A stretch of DNA of 47,452 nt from Patescibacteria group bacterium UBA5194 (GTDB lineage Bacteria > Patescibacteriota > Gracilibacteria > BD1-5 > UBA6164), in contig DHWA01000008.1 of the NCBI GenBank assembly GCA_002412935.1, forward strand, positions 1-47,452. Direction: 5' to 3'. Position numbers and translations under genes: made by a program. Position 1 is the stretch's first letter. The number at the start of each line of letters is the position of its first letter. The notes under the pieces are model-generated. The model worked only from the letters and a program-made list of their open reading frames with translations, was not told where the DNA came from and did no database searches. This document shows, in pieces, positions 10,041-20,638 of this stretch.

Positions 10041-10895
10041 TTACTGTATTTCATTAAATATACTTTCTATATCTCCTAAATCGCTTGTTTTATAAGACTC
10101 TATTTTTGTTTTTAATTTTGATATAATAAAGTCTATAAGTTGTTTTTGATTAGGTTTTATTTCAGCTAATTTATTTAGTTTTTCTATTACTGCATTCATA
10201 ATATATATTCTTTTTTCTGTATCAGAATAAGTTTTTTCAACTTTTCATATAAAAGAATTAACAAGTTTTTCAGCTTTAATTTTGATATTATATTCATATA
10301 TTTTTGTTTTTGTATCAGTATTTGTTACTCATTCAGTATTTGTATCCTTACATTCTCATGAATATAAATAAACTGCTTTTTCAGCATTTAAAATACATTT
10401 ATTAGAATAAGTCTTTTGTATTGGATTACATGGAGCTTTTATACATTGAACTTGTTTTTCTCAACATACAGGAGCATATTCCATAGTACATGCTAATGGA
10501 TTTTCTCTGTATATTTTTACTACATTGCTACAATATCTATTTTTCTCACTAGTTATTGCACAAACTCTATAATAACTAGTTCAATTCAATGGATTTGCAT
10601 CTATATATGATGTCTCGTTAATATCTGAAGTATATTTTATATATCAGTTATCAGGATAAACAGGATTAGCGTTATCTGCTGATCTAACAACTTTATAATA
10701 AACAAATCATTCATCTTTATCATAAGCTGACCAACTTGTATAGACTTTAGATCAGTCTAACTTTGCTTCAAAATTTAAAGAATCATCTAAAATTGGTTCA
10801 GGATATCAACTTGATGAACTTGTTGTAGTAGTAGTTGCATAAGTTGTAGATAATGATAGAAGTACTATTATAAAAAAAGTGTGTATTTTTTTCAT
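10041..10895 (-). CDS. secreted FN3-like + Kazal-type protease inhibitor protein
   Basis: The product has 284 residues. Residues 1-20 are a signal peptide ending STTYA. Residues about 30-130 have a fibronectin-III-like pattern (YTSWSAYDKDEGFVYYKVVR ... YYRVCAI). Residues about 136-179 match the Kazal pattern, with CTMEYAPVCG, TYSNKC and GEC in the canonical order and an inserted VQCIKAPCNP as seen in bacterial Kazal proteins. The remaining about 100 residues are helical. Kazal domains inhibit serine proteases; export suggests it acts outside the cell against host or competitor proteases, which is inference. Six cysteines fit the three disulfides. Confidence 0.85.
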
Positions 10896-11074
10896 ATGTT
10901 TAAATTTATAAAATAAATTGTAGAGAAATTATAATCTTATTTTCATAAAATCAAAAGAAAAATCTGATTATACACATATTTGCATATTTAAAATATAAAT
11001 GATATAATAAAAAAGAATATGAGTTAAAAAGATCAACTAAATTATTCATTATTAATTGTTAATTATTAATTATT

Positions 11075-11845
11075 ATGCTACTTTTATCTACTTCTAGCCT
11101 AAAATGATACTGAATACATAGAATATGTAATTTTGTAAAAAAAGCTAATTATGATTGACTTGATTTATTTATGGATTTAAGTGAATATGATTTATGGGAT
11201 ATAGATTACCTAAAAGAGATAAAAGATGCTTATTGAGTCAATATATCATCAATAACTGCATCTTGAGAATGATTAAATAAAACTAAAGTAAATGCTATAC
11301 TTGATATAGCAAAAGTTTTATGAGTTCAGGTTGTTACATTTTCTCCACCACATATTACAGACAAAGATACAACTTGGTTTACAAAATATTTACAGGAAGT
11401 AAAAAATGATTTTGATTTCAATATAGCAGTTCAAAATGTTGAAAGTAAGTATATATTTTTTATTATCCCAAAATATAAAAATATGCCTTTAATTGAAACA
11501 AAAAAAATAACTTGATATGCAAGTCTAGATATAGCTAACATAGATAATAATTCATCAATAGATATAATAAAAGCAATAAATATGCTTGGAAATAGTTTAA
11601 AAAATATATATTTAAGTGATAAAAAAGCTGATAAATACTGACTATTACCTTGAAAAGAAAGATCTTGAATTTCAAATTTACCAATTGAGAGTTTTTTGAT
11701 GCAACTAAAATCAAATTCTTATAATTGATTTATAACTATAAAAGTTGATCCAACAGAATTATGAGTTTGAAATGAAGAACTTATACTTAAAAATCTTGAA
11801 AAAGTGAAAAATTATTATACTAAATATTATCTAAATTTTAAATAA
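11075..11845 (+). CDS. sugar phosphate isomerase/epimerase-like TIM-barrel protein
   Basis: The product has 256 residues. Its pattern of alternating strands and helices matches the xylose isomerase-like/AP-endonuclease-2 TIM barrel: YDGLDLFMDLSEYDL (strand 2), VNISSITASGEGL, VLGVQVVTFSPPHI, NIAVQNVESKYIF, GYASLDIANID, and the ending GFITIKVDPTELG. Typical metal ligands (Glu, Asp, His) are only partly recognisable, so the reaction cannot be named. It starts at ATG 11075 after an AATTATTAATTATTAATT-type spacer and ends before a strong terminator. The fold is fairly secure, the function is not. Confidence 0.68.
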
Positions 11846-11908
11846 TAGATAGGAACTATTTTAATTTTGGTAGATTGTGGTTCCCCCGTAAGTAAATAAA
11901 TTTAAGCA

Positions 11909-11948
11909 TAAAAAATCCGGACTTTTTACTTAAGTCCGGATTTTTTAT
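11909..11948. terminator. bidirectional intrinsic terminator
   Basis: AAAAAATCCGGACTTT / AAGTCCGGATTTTTT is a strong GC-containing stem with A- and T-runs. It separates the plus-strand TIM-barrel gene from the minus-strand pilin-adhesin. Confidence 0.9.
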
Positions 11949-11970
11949 GTATTATAAACAAAAAGTCGGA

Positions 11971-12165
11971 TTAGTTGTTCTTTAAACAAAGCACAGAGAA
12001 CCCGTACAACTTATCAACGTTATTTGAATTCACCGTAGCATCTCAAGAATACAAGTAACGACCGTAAGTAGTGGTAGTGTTATTCCGAGTAGAAGACCAC
12101 CAGAAACCGTTACTAGCTATACTAACGAAACTACCAACAGTATTGCGACGCCCTGGAAGCGAAGA
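11971..12165 (-). other. candidate DGR variable region of the FISUMP tail
   Basis: This segment encodes the last about 65 residues, from LPGRRNT to the stop. It switches abruptly from AT-ending codons to codons such as CGT, CGC, GTT, TTC, TAC, GGT and AGT. Variable residues fall where related tails have Asn (AAC/AAT), as expected if adenines of a template were replaced. The end GFSV.CLK is the usual invariant frame. No matching template repeat is visible in this window. Confidence 0.55.
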
Positions 12166-13878
12166 TATAAGTCAATTTAATTTACCATTTGGTACAGTTC
12201 AAGTCCATCAAGTAGATCAGGCTGTTGTAAATGCGGTCCATTGTGCATTTGTAGGCATAGCCCAACCAGCCCCTAGTTGTCAACAAACTGATTTTGATGT
12301 ATTTTCTGTTGTAGTTGTTGTGTCAGTAGAATTTAATCACATTGCCTCATACCATGTATATAATCATCCATAAGTATTACAATTAGTATCATCATTACTG
12401 TAACACCATTTTTCTATTGTATTTATATATGATGGCAAAATAGTTCAAGCTGTTAATTTAGTACCATGTTTCATATTTCATATTGTCCGACATTTTCAAT
12501 CTAATGCAACTTTGGTGTTATATGTATATCATCAAGCTGAAACTGTTGATGTACCACATACAAAAGGTGGGGCTGTTACTGTTAATGTTTTTGAAGCATT
12601 ATCTCAACAAGCTCATCATACTGGTGTTATATCTGTTGTTCAAGCTGATAAAGTAGTTATTGTAGTTCAAGCTACTGTTGCTACTGATGGTTGTGAGCTT
12701 GTATAGCTTGTTGGTGGTATAGAACAAGTATTTGATATCGTTACAGGAGTTCAAGTTGGTACTGATGTTTGAGATAGTATAAATGTTCATGTTACTCAAT
12801 CCGGTGTACAATTTGTAAATGTATAGCTTCAGTTCAATATTCAATTTGTACATATTCTTTGTTCACTTGTACATTCATTTAAATATGGAACACTTGCTGT
12901 CTCATAAGCTGTGACTGATGTAGAGTGTAATACTGGTTCTCAATTAAATTCACAATTTAAGTATGAAGTTACTACTGTATTTACCCCTGTTATTCATCAT
13001 ATATGATTTGTTATGTAGTTTCATATTAGAGTTTGTTGCTGTTCTGGTGTTACTGCTAGTAATATTTCTTTTATTATTGGTTCTGATTGAAGTATTGTAG
13101 TGTTATATACTGATTGTAGTTTTGTTATAAATTGTTGTTGTATTGCTCCGCTATTTAATAGATTAGTTAGACTTCAAGTATATACTTCTATAATATTTGA
13201 TGGTGGTGCAAAATTAAATCATCATGTCATTGTATATCAAGTATTTTTATATGAGTCTGGTAGGTTTTGGTAGTTATTGTAGACTAGTTTTCTATTATTT
13301 ATTATACTTTGTAGACTTGAATCTGTTAAATCTGAGTTTATTATACTTGGTACTGCTAGTATATAATCAATACCTCATGTTGATACTTTTAGTAGTTTTT
13401 CATTATAAGTTCAAACTACTTTTGCAGTTGCTGTTTTTGTTGTAGCTGCATATGTTTGATTTGTTAGTAGTATATCATATGATAATCATCATTCAGTTAT
13501 TGATGATAATTGATATTCTGTTTTTGCATTTGTTATACTATATGTATATTCACTATTTGTTAGTGGATCTGTTGGTTTCTTATTGATTCTTCATAAGTTT
13601 GTCATTACATTATCTCACACTGTTCATTGAGACCATGCTACTGCTCAACTATATGTTATATTTGTTGTATTATCTGGTGTTGGATAGAATCATTTTTCTG
13701 TTATGAATAATTCTAGGTTCTTTTTGATACTATTTAAGTCTGCTACTCTTACTCAGTCTCTAGCATTTGATGAGTATCATTGGAATGATATAAATGCTAT
13801 TGTTCATAGGATTGCTAGGATTGTGATTACTACTATTAGTTCTACTAATGTGAAGGCTTTATTTTTTAATTTTTTCAT
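11971..13878 (-). CDS. prepilin-FISUMP adhesin with DGR-like variable tail (copy 1)
   Basis: The product has 635 residues. Residues about 8-30 are a type IV prepilin signal and helix (AFTLVELIVVITILAILG; Glu at +5). A pseudopilin domain with an NSEYTYSITNAK-like segment follows to about residue 220. About 360-440 resembles a bacterial Ig-like (BIG2) domain. About 445-635 is a Fibrobacter-succinogenes-major-paralogous (FISUMP) C-type-lectin-like domain, with WCYSNDDTNC, GLYTWYEAM, GWAMPTNAQWTAF, FWWSST and the ending GFSVLCLK. The last about 65 residues are GC-richer with many C/T-ending codons, as in DGR variable regions. It is probably exported by type IV pilus machinery and displayed at the surface. 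The N-terminal half is nearly identical to the gene at 21636. No terminator lies within 10 bases of the stop, but one follows further on. Confidence 0.88.
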
Positions 13879-13920
13879 AGATTATTGTTAGGAAAGTAAA
13901 ATTAGTTTTGTTATTTGAGA

Positions 13921-13995
13921 AGTACCGGTTCCTCATAATTAACATATCTATACTTAAATTTATATCATTTCTTTCTAAAAGTAGGAACCGGTACT
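13921..13995. repeat. 13-bp perfect inverted repeat upstream of pilin copy 1
   Basis: AGTACCGGTTCCT (13921-13933) and AGGAACCGGTACT (13983-13995) are exact reverse complements separated by 49 AT-rich bases. They lie 43 bases before the start of the minus-strand pilin-adhesin. They could form a long-loop hairpin in its leader or flank an invertible segment. Confidence 0.8.
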
Positions 13996-14316
13996 GTTTA
14001 GTGGTATTTTAAAAAACCAAAAAAGGACTATTTCTCGCATTTCATATACATATGAAACACAAAAAATAATCCTATTGTTTACGAAGAATTTAATCCATTG
14101 TCAATGAGCTTGTTGGAGCTTGTTGGAGCTTGTTGGAGCTTGTTGGAGCTTGTTGGAGCTTGTTGGAGCTTGTTGGAGCTTGTTGGAGACATATTTTGTT
14201 TTTTTATTTTCTAAGTAATAAAATTTTAGGGTTATATTTGGTTTTATCAAATATTTTTTAATATTTAGTTTGACAAGATTATTTAAATGTGTTTTTATAT
14301 TTCCTATATTTTGCAT
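13975..14316 (-). CDS. doubtful ORF spanning a decamer repeat
   Basis: With TGA as Gly a 113-residue frame runs from ATG 14314-14316 to TAG at 13975-13977. Its N-terminal about 40 residues are Asn/Lys/Leu-rich. The middle is a ten-residue repeat (NKLQQAPTSS) produced by the 10-bp tandem repeat. The end is hydrophobic and aromatic. I recognise no domain and the frame overlaps the inverted repeat, so it may be an accident of the repeat. Its orientation matches the neighbouring genes. Confidence 0.3.
14106..14188. repeat. 10-bp tandem repeat (GAGCTTGTTG x 8)
   Basis: Eight identical copies of GAGCTTGTTG run head to tail from 14106 to 14185, with three further matching bases. The perfect identity suggests recent expansion. 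The period equals roughly one DNA helical turn. It is not a CRISPR, because there are no spacers. Confidence 0.95.
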
Positions 14317-14326
14317 TCTTTTGTCT

Positions 14327-15238
14327 TTAGTCTTTATTTTCTTCTATTCTTTCTCTTCAATTAACATAGGCAAAATACCATACAGCTATTTTGAATACTT
14401 CTAAAACGGCTGTAACATATCAAATAAGTAATACAAAAAATATAAACATAATAAGTATCATTATTATTGCAAATGCTAGAAATATCTTAGTTGTAAAATA
14501 AGAAACTGCAATAACTATCAATATTGGAAAAAATAAAAAAATCAAAAAATTGAATAATACTCTTATATTTATGATAAACATAAGTATATATAGTTTAAGA
14601 GTGTTTTTTAAATTTAAAATTGATATTTGTGTTGATATAGCAATAGATTGAAATACTCCTTTATTTTTTAGAACTATTTCATATTTTGCATAAGCAAAAA
14701 GTATATTTATAAAAGTAGAAATCATAAGTATAAATATAATTAAATAATTTATATATTTTATATATTCAATTCATATAAACCTAATTAAAAATAAATAACT
14801 ATTTAATATACTTATATACTTAAACTCAGAAAAAACATTACTATATTCAAACATAGGTAAAAATCTAGATAATCAGAATCATACTGAATCTAAAGAATTC
14901 ATCTGTACTCAGTTTTTCTTTTCATCAAGATACTTTATCAGACCTCACTCAAAAATAGGTATAATGAATATATATATTATAAGAAATAATCCAACTCAAA
15001 CTATAAATTCTATAAAATAATCAGAATGAAAAAACTGTAGAATTAATTCTAAAGCTTTTTCTTTTTTATGAAATATTACAATATATGTATAAATTGATTG
15101 ATACAATAAAATTGTAGTCAAAGATATTATAGATAAAAGTCCTGGAAAAAAATAAAATCTTTTTACTTTATAATCATTTTTTATAACTTCCCAAGCTGGG
15201 ATAACAATATCATTTTTATAATCAACATTTTTAAACAT
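14327..15238 (-). CDS. polytopic membrane protein, unknown
   Basis: A 303-residue protein with about five to six hydrophobic segments (near residues 32-55, 82-100, 160-185, 215-245, 247-275). The N-terminus is AWEVIKNDYKVKRFYFFPG. Its ATG follows the TAG of the solute-binding protein directly, with no gap, so the two are surely co-transcribed. The proximity to a family 5 binding protein invites the idea of a transport partner, but the protein does not look like a DppB/C permease and no EAA loop is seen. The long frame is interrupted only by Gly-TGA. Confidence 0.75.
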
Positions 15239-17470
15239 CTATCAAGTTATTATCTTATACAAAAATTTAAAGAAATCTAATAATCATTTATCTTTATAAT
15301 TTACTTCTCTCTTTTCATTTATATATATTTGAGATAGATAACCAATCCTATCAACTTGTCATGTTCATATACTATTAAAATCTGCTTTATTATGTATATT
15401 TTTATCTACAAGTAAATTTAATAAAGGAGTATACAAAGTTTTTACTATTTGTTCTTCTTTTATTATATTCAAAGCCTGTTCTTGTTTCTTTTGTAAAGTT
15501 TCTTTATCTATTTTGTTTGAATTTATTTCTTCTAAAATTAAATCTAAAGATAGTTTTTTTACATTTGAAAAATTATATCAAGATTTTGCTTGACTACTAT
15601 GAAAGTAAGGATAAATATTAAAATCAAAATATCATAAATTTATTCATGCTAAAACTATATCATAATCATTAAAAGAATTTCAATCTGATATAAATTTTCA
15701 TAAATCCGTCACATCTATAGAATCTATCTGTATATCTATACCATACTCTCATAGCGTTTCTCTAATAAATTCAGCAGTTCAAACTATATCTTTTTCTCAT
15801 CATATATACATAAGTTTAAGTGTGTATTTCTCTATATTTTTATTATAAAAATACTTATCATCAATAGAATCTAACTTAAGTTGTACAGAATCAGCAATTA
15901 CAACTTTTTTTTCATCTTTTTCTTTATTTTCTTCTTGTACTTTAGGCGTTTCTATAAAACTTTCATAAAAACTAATTTTTTCTTTTTCTAATTTAAGTTC
16001 ATCTTTATAATAAAAAACAACAAATTCTTCCTTTAAAACTTTTTTTCATTTTATTTCAAAATAAATTTTATATGAATTTTTTCATTCTTTTATAGTTTCA
16101 TAAGTTTCTTCTTTTAATCTAAAATAAAAATAATCATCTCATTCTTTATATCATTTCAATTTATAATCATCTATATAAACGGCTGTAGGTTTATCATTTT
16201 TTATAGATCATTTTAAAAGTATATCATCTTGAGTTATAAAACTATACTTTTTTGACAATCCAGATTCTATATATAATAAATCTGTATTCTCTTTTTCTTC
16301 TATATCTTTTACAGATATAGATTTATCTTCTGTTTTTATATCAACTGTACCCGTTTGAGTTTTACCTAGTTCAGTCCCCAATATAAGCTTTGTTAATTCT
16401 GGTTTTTTAAAAAATCCATTATTTTCCATTATTGATTCTATATTTTTATTTTCTATATCTTTATCTATATTGTAATCTATCAAGTAAGGGTTACTAGCTT
16501 CTTTATATAAATCCTTACCTAAAACTTTTATCAACTTTTCCCTATCTATTTTATTTAATAAGAAATTTCTTAGACTTTTTGATACAATTTTTTCACTATT
16601 TATAAAAACTGCTGTATATTTTGGTAATGTATAATAATTTGATTGTAACCTCGGTACTGATCTTCATATTATATTTTCTGAATCATTAAATATATTAATT
16701 ATATCCTTATTTTTTATAATAAAATTACTATTCTTAAAAAACTTGAAAATTAATTTATCTATATAAACATTATTTTGAAAATAATTTTCATTTTTCTCTA
16801 GTGAAAGTTCAACTATTCATAAATTTTTATCCTCTTTTATCAATGCTACTTTATATTTACCAGAATATAGTGAATCTTTATTTGGACTAAAAGCTTTACT
16901 CAAATCATCAACTCACAAATTATTAATTACTTCTTCATTTAAAATTGGTTGAAAAAATACATTTAAAAAATTTATATTTCTTTTTGCATTTTTAAAAACT
17001 ATAGAATTTGTTTTTTCTTCAATATTAGTATCAGCTAAAAGTGATTTAATAACAGGATTAACATTTGTTGTTTTAAGTATATTATATGTAGATACTACAT
17101 CTTTTACAGTTATTGGTTTATTATTTGACCAATATATATTTGTTTCTAAAAAACATTCTATATAAGCTAAATTTGATATATCACAATTAGCTAAATCTCA
17201 TATAATCTTATTTTCCTTTATATCATATTTTAAAAGTGATCTATATAAAATACCTATTATATATTTATTATAATCTGTTGTTGAAATAAGTGGATTTAAG
17301 TGTGAAACTTCTCATATAATTCATTCTGAAATTGTTCAACCTTTTATAGGTATACTTTTTGCATCAAAAAAAACATATTTATAAACAATATGTGAAAAAG
17401 TAATAAGTAGAGTAAATAAACTTATTAGAAATAAATATTTTTTTAATTTAAGTAGATTTGTTTTAATCAT
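15239..17470 (-). CDS. ABC-type solute-binding protein, family 5 (peptide-like)
   Basis: The product has 743 residues. An N-terminal hydrophobic segment (residues 12-32) is followed by GGTISEGIIGEVSHLNPL, the family 5 (DppA/OppA) opening. NKYIIGILYRSLLKYD and ITVKDVVSTYNIL match the family's standard lines. The end resembles the C-terminal lobe (EFIRETLGEYGIDIQID). It is longer than the usual 500-600 residues because of a charged insertion at about residues 420-540. It probably binds peptides outside the membrane. The permease and ATPase genes are not in this window. It lies in a minus-strand run after secG. Confidence 0.83.
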
Positions 17471-17584
17471 AATTATTCAGGGATAAAATTAGAAAGGTAA
17501 AAGTAACAAGTGTAAATAACAAAAATATTACAATTTTTTATTTAATATTAATTATGTTCTTTTAAACTTTTTATATTTACCCTA

Positions 17585-17800
17585 TTATATTACAAATAAT
17601 ACTATAGCAATTAATACAAATATAGTTCCTAATACTACAGTTGTAATATGCAAAACTTTTTCAGGTCATCTTTTCTTTACTTGATTCATTCATCCTGACA
17701 TATTAGTCAAATTTAAAGAAACACTTTTGTTTTGTATTAAAATAACAAAAATTAGTAATATAGAAACAATAATTTCAACGATTTTTAAATATTCTGCCAT
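17585..17800 (-). CDS. secG: protein translocase subunit SecG
   Basis: A 71-residue protein with two membrane helices (about residues 5-22 and 52-70) and the SecG loop NMSGGMNQVKKRGPEKVLH between them. The QNKS and the SGG/RGxEK pattern are family hallmarks. SecG assists SecYE-mediated export in the cytoplasmic membrane. The gene starts six bases after the stop of the holin-like gene and lies upstream of the binding protein, consistent with one transcript. Length is normal. Confidence 0.87.
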
Positions 17801-17806
17801 AAAGAA

Positions 17807-18232
17807 TTACTTCTTAAAAAATAAAAGTGTATAAAACATATTCAAAATAGTAAAAATTGCAACTGCAATTATAAAATTAGTCCATCAGTTTATAGTATAT
17901 CAAATTCAAGAAATTTGTAAAATATTATTGCTAATATATGTTAAAATCCCTAATATAATAGAATTTATAACTATTGATACAAGTCCAAAAGACAATATAA
18001 AAAAAGGAAAACTAAGTATCTTTAATATTGGCTTAACAGTTATATTTATAAGCCCCAGAATTATTCATCATACTAAAAATGTTTTCCAAGCTTCCAGAGA
18101 ATTTGGAGAACAATTATTTAAACATCACAAAGTAATTCAATTTTCAATTCATTCCTTTGAATTTTCTCAAAGCAAAATAACAATTACATACAATATTAAA
18201 GCATTCAATATAATAGAAAAAAGTATTTTCAT
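17807..18232 (-). CDS. phage holin family 4 (superfamily IV) membrane protein
   Basis: A 141-residue protein with four hydrophobic segments. The core LINITVKPILKILSFPFFIL followed by SFGLVSIVINSIILG is characteristic of the YvlD-like 'phage holin family 4' membrane proteins, which are widespread chromosomal proteins and not phage genes. Its function is unknown. An unusual Cys-containing loop (GCLNNCSPNS) lies between the first two helices. It starts shortly before a MITE-like repeat and is followed by secG. Confidence 0.78.
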
Positions 18233-18269
18233 AAGATTAGGGATTAAGGGTTAGAATTTAAAAAAAATT

Positions 18270-18383
18270 GTCATTCCAGATTTAGTCTGGAATCTTCCTT
18301 GTATTGTTCTAAAATATTTAAAGTAAATTAGACCTATATTAAAGCACTTATATAATGAAGATTCCCGACTTCTCGGGAATGAC
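18270..18383. repeat. MITE-like palindromic repeat (copy A)
   Basis: The element is bounded by GTCATTCC and GGAATGAC and contains two internal hairpins (ATTCCAGA/TCTGGAAT and ATTCCCGA/TCGGGAAT). Copy D at 38065 is the same class. It sits between two minus-strand genes. Confidence 0.75.
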
Positions 18384-18406
18384 ATTATATTCTACATTCT
18401 AATATC

Positions 18407-18865
18407 TTACAATTTCAATTTGCGTATCAATTTTTCCATCAAAGATAGTTCTCACTTTGTATCTTCTTCCATATAGTTTGGTAATATATTCTTCAATTCC
18501 TGAATTATTTTTTGATCTATATCTAAATCCATATTTTTTAATGATACTTTATTTATAGTTAATCTTAAAAAAATAGGGGTTTCATTCTCATATATATATG
18601 AATAATTAATTATTTTTGTATATTCATAAAAATTTTTTCATATTTGAACTCATATATCACTCAATATAACTTTTACTATATCTTCGGAATTATTTTCTAT
18701 AAAATAAAAAATTCAAGAAATAAAAAGCACTACAAAACTCATTCCATATTGTCCTGTCATAAACCCCCAAATAGCAATTCAAATTATTATAGATAAGGCA
18801 ATTATGTACCAATATGGTCATCTATCTTTTTTATCTTCAAATTCCCACGAATATAATATATCCAT
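18407..18865 (-). CDS. membrane protein, DUF5673-like, unknown
   Basis: The product has 152 residues. A short N-terminal part (SWEFEDKKDRGPYWY) is followed by two hydrophobic segments at about 20-38 and 42-58 and a soluble C-terminal domain (residues 65-150). This layout resembles the small membrane proteins frequently found beside PrgI/TraC genes in candidate-phyla genomes. It starts 44 bases after the VirB2-like gene. A direct role in the secretion apparatus is inferred only from position. Confidence 0.6.
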
Positions 18866-18908
18866 AATAAAAACTTTAGTTAAATAATAGTTTTAAAATA
18901 CTATTTTT

Positions 18909-19271
18909 CTATGCTCCAAAATTATCAAGTATAAACTTAATAATAGCCCAACTAAAAGAAGCTAAAACAAATCAGATTATAGCATAAATTATAGTTGTTT
19001 TTCATTTTGCATTATCTTTAGCCAAACTTCAAAAAAGCATCTGATAAGCCCCTATTATAATAAATATAACTGATATAGTTCAAGCTATACCCATAAAATA
19101 ATCTATTCAATTGTCTAATAAACAAGGAATTGTATCTATATCTATACCTCAATTTCTTATCTGAGTTTTAGTTGCACATTCTCAAAAAATTCATGTATCT
19201 GAATTTAAAGCAGATACTTTTGAATAAAAATTAAAAAAAACCGTAAAAATTATTAAAAATATTTTTCTCAT
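18909..19271 (-). CDS. VirB2/TrbC-like T4SS pilin or membrane component
   Basis: The product has 120 residues. A signal-like segment (residues 3-20), a short Cys-containing linker (GECATKTQIRNGG, TIPCLLD) and two hydrophobic segments at about 56-75 and 90-112 are seen. The middle reads IIGAYQMLFGSLAKDNAKGK and then TTIIYAIIGFVLASFSW, resembling VirB2/T4SS-pilin families. It begins one base after the TraC-like stop codon, so they are translated from one transcript. Confidence 0.65.
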
Positions 19272-19272
19272 A

Positions 19273-19986
19273 TTAATTATTTATTATATTATAATCAGTT
19301 ACTTCCCCTTGCATTGTTGTATGACTTTCCAAACTCGGGTTATAATAATCTGTTAGGAATTTTATAAGTTCTTCTTTTTGTAATTCTCTTGTTTTAATTC
19401 ATATACTTTCTAGAGATGTTTTCACTGTATTCATCCTATTTACAAGTCATTTTTTAATACTATTAAAATTCTTGATTTGAGTTTTAATTTTAATAATATT
19501 ATTAGCATTGTTTATAGCTAGCCAGAAATTTCTAAAAACACCTAAAAAAGAACTATCTCTAACACTCCTTTCTTCCTGTATATCAAAAGGAATAATTATA
19601 TAAAATTCTTTCTTCATTATCTGAGCAACTTCAACCAATTTTTTTAGATATGCTACATATTCGTAAGTTTGTTCTTGTAATAAGGGATTTTTTTGCTTAT
19701 CACCTAAATTAGTTAAGTTTTTTATATAACCATCTATATCTAGTTTTTTAGACCTTATCATAATTTGTACAGGAAAATCTAAAGAATTTAAAAATCTCTG
19801 AAAACTCATTACTATTGCATTTTGCTCTTCTTCACTTTTCAATAAAAAATTTAGGGTAGAACATTCTAAAACTAATCTTCAAGAATCATCTTTCATGATA
19901 ATAATATTTTCCCTTATCTGAGAAAAAGGTAGATATCTCTGAGTTGTAGAATCACTTGTTGTATTATTTTTTACTTTTACAGCCAT
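19273..19986 (-). CDS. TraC-like domain protein of a T4SS-type cluster
   Basis: A 237-residue soluble protein without a signal peptide. Residues 15-140 (RYLPFSQIRENIIIMKDDSG, then NFLLKSEEEQNAIV and FQRFLNSLDFPVQIMIRS) resemble the N-terminal domain that precedes VirB4/TraC ATPases. The C-terminal part is helical and acidic. No Walker A or B motif is present, so it is not an ATPase itself. It lies between prgI and a VirB2-like gene, the arrangement known from CPR T4SS-like clusters. The start ATG follows a spacer after the PrgI stop. Confidence 0.68.
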
Positions 19987-20056
19987 AGTAACAATTAATA
20001 ATTATTAATTTATTTTTTTGTTTTTTATAATTCATCTTAAGTATCTATTCTGGTTA

Positions 20057-20473
20057 TTATATTTTTTCTATTTTTTCATGTATTTCTTTTATTTTATCCA
20101 TTTTTGTTTTAAAATCTATATTTTCTTTTTTTTCATTTTCCATTTCAGGTACAAATCATATATCCATTGGTTCATAGCTATCTACTCAAGATTTCCAAGT
20201 CCTTTGGTTTAAATTAAGTTTATATCTTATAAAAGATAAAACAAATGGTACAAAAGTCATCTCGGAATTTTTAAATAAAGCTACAACTAAAGTTAAAATA
20301 ACTACAAATATAGTAGGAATAAGTGCTATCTGTCATCATAAACTTACTTCCATTTTTTTAAATATACCATAAGCTATTCAAAATCATACCATAATTATCA
20401 TAAGTTGTCTCAAACTTAATCAAAGCATTATAGGATCTTCATTTTCTATTTGAACTGGAATTTTGTATTGCAT
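20057..20473 (-). CDS. PrgI family membrane protein
   Basis: The product has 138 residues starting MQYKIPVQIENEDPIMLGLS. It carries the PrgI signature of a short beta-type N-terminus (IPVQIENEDPI), two adjacent hydrophobic segments (about residues 24-40 and 50-70) and LSFIRYKLNLNQRTW. A Lys/Glu-rich coiled tail follows. PrgI proteins associate with T4SS-like machinery and are commonly encoded just before a TraC/VirB4 gene, as here. The VirB4 ATPase itself is not in this window. Confidence 0.75.
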
Positions 20474-20504
20474 AGGTTTAAAAATTAAGAGTTATCAACT
20501 TTGT

Positions 20505-20595
20505 TGTCATCCTGAATGTAATGAAGGATCCCTTAAGCATCGTTTATACCAAATTTCAAGTTCAAGAGATTCTTCGTTACTCCAAAGAATGACAG
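20505..20595. repeat. MITE-like palindromic repeat (copy B)
   Basis: The element runs from TGTCATCCTGA to GAATGACAG and contains GAAGGATC...GATTCTTCG. Copy C at 35572 is the same class. It lies between prgI and ybeY and may form a large hairpin. Confidence 0.75.
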
Positions 20596-20638
20596 TTTTT
20601 TGTCTATATTCTTTTTTATTATTTTATCCAAATATATT

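Noticed and set aside
12071..13891. Plus-strand frames opposite pilin copy 1
   Set aside because: They are shadows of the minus-strand prepilin-FISUMP gene and have no domain signatures.
14106..14188. Possible CRISPR array
   Set aside because: The repeats are 10 bp, directly adjacent and without spacers; no cas gene is nearby.
17807..18232. Prophage based on a 'phage holin' family protein
   Set aside because: Members of this family are common chromosomal membrane proteins and no other phage gene is present.
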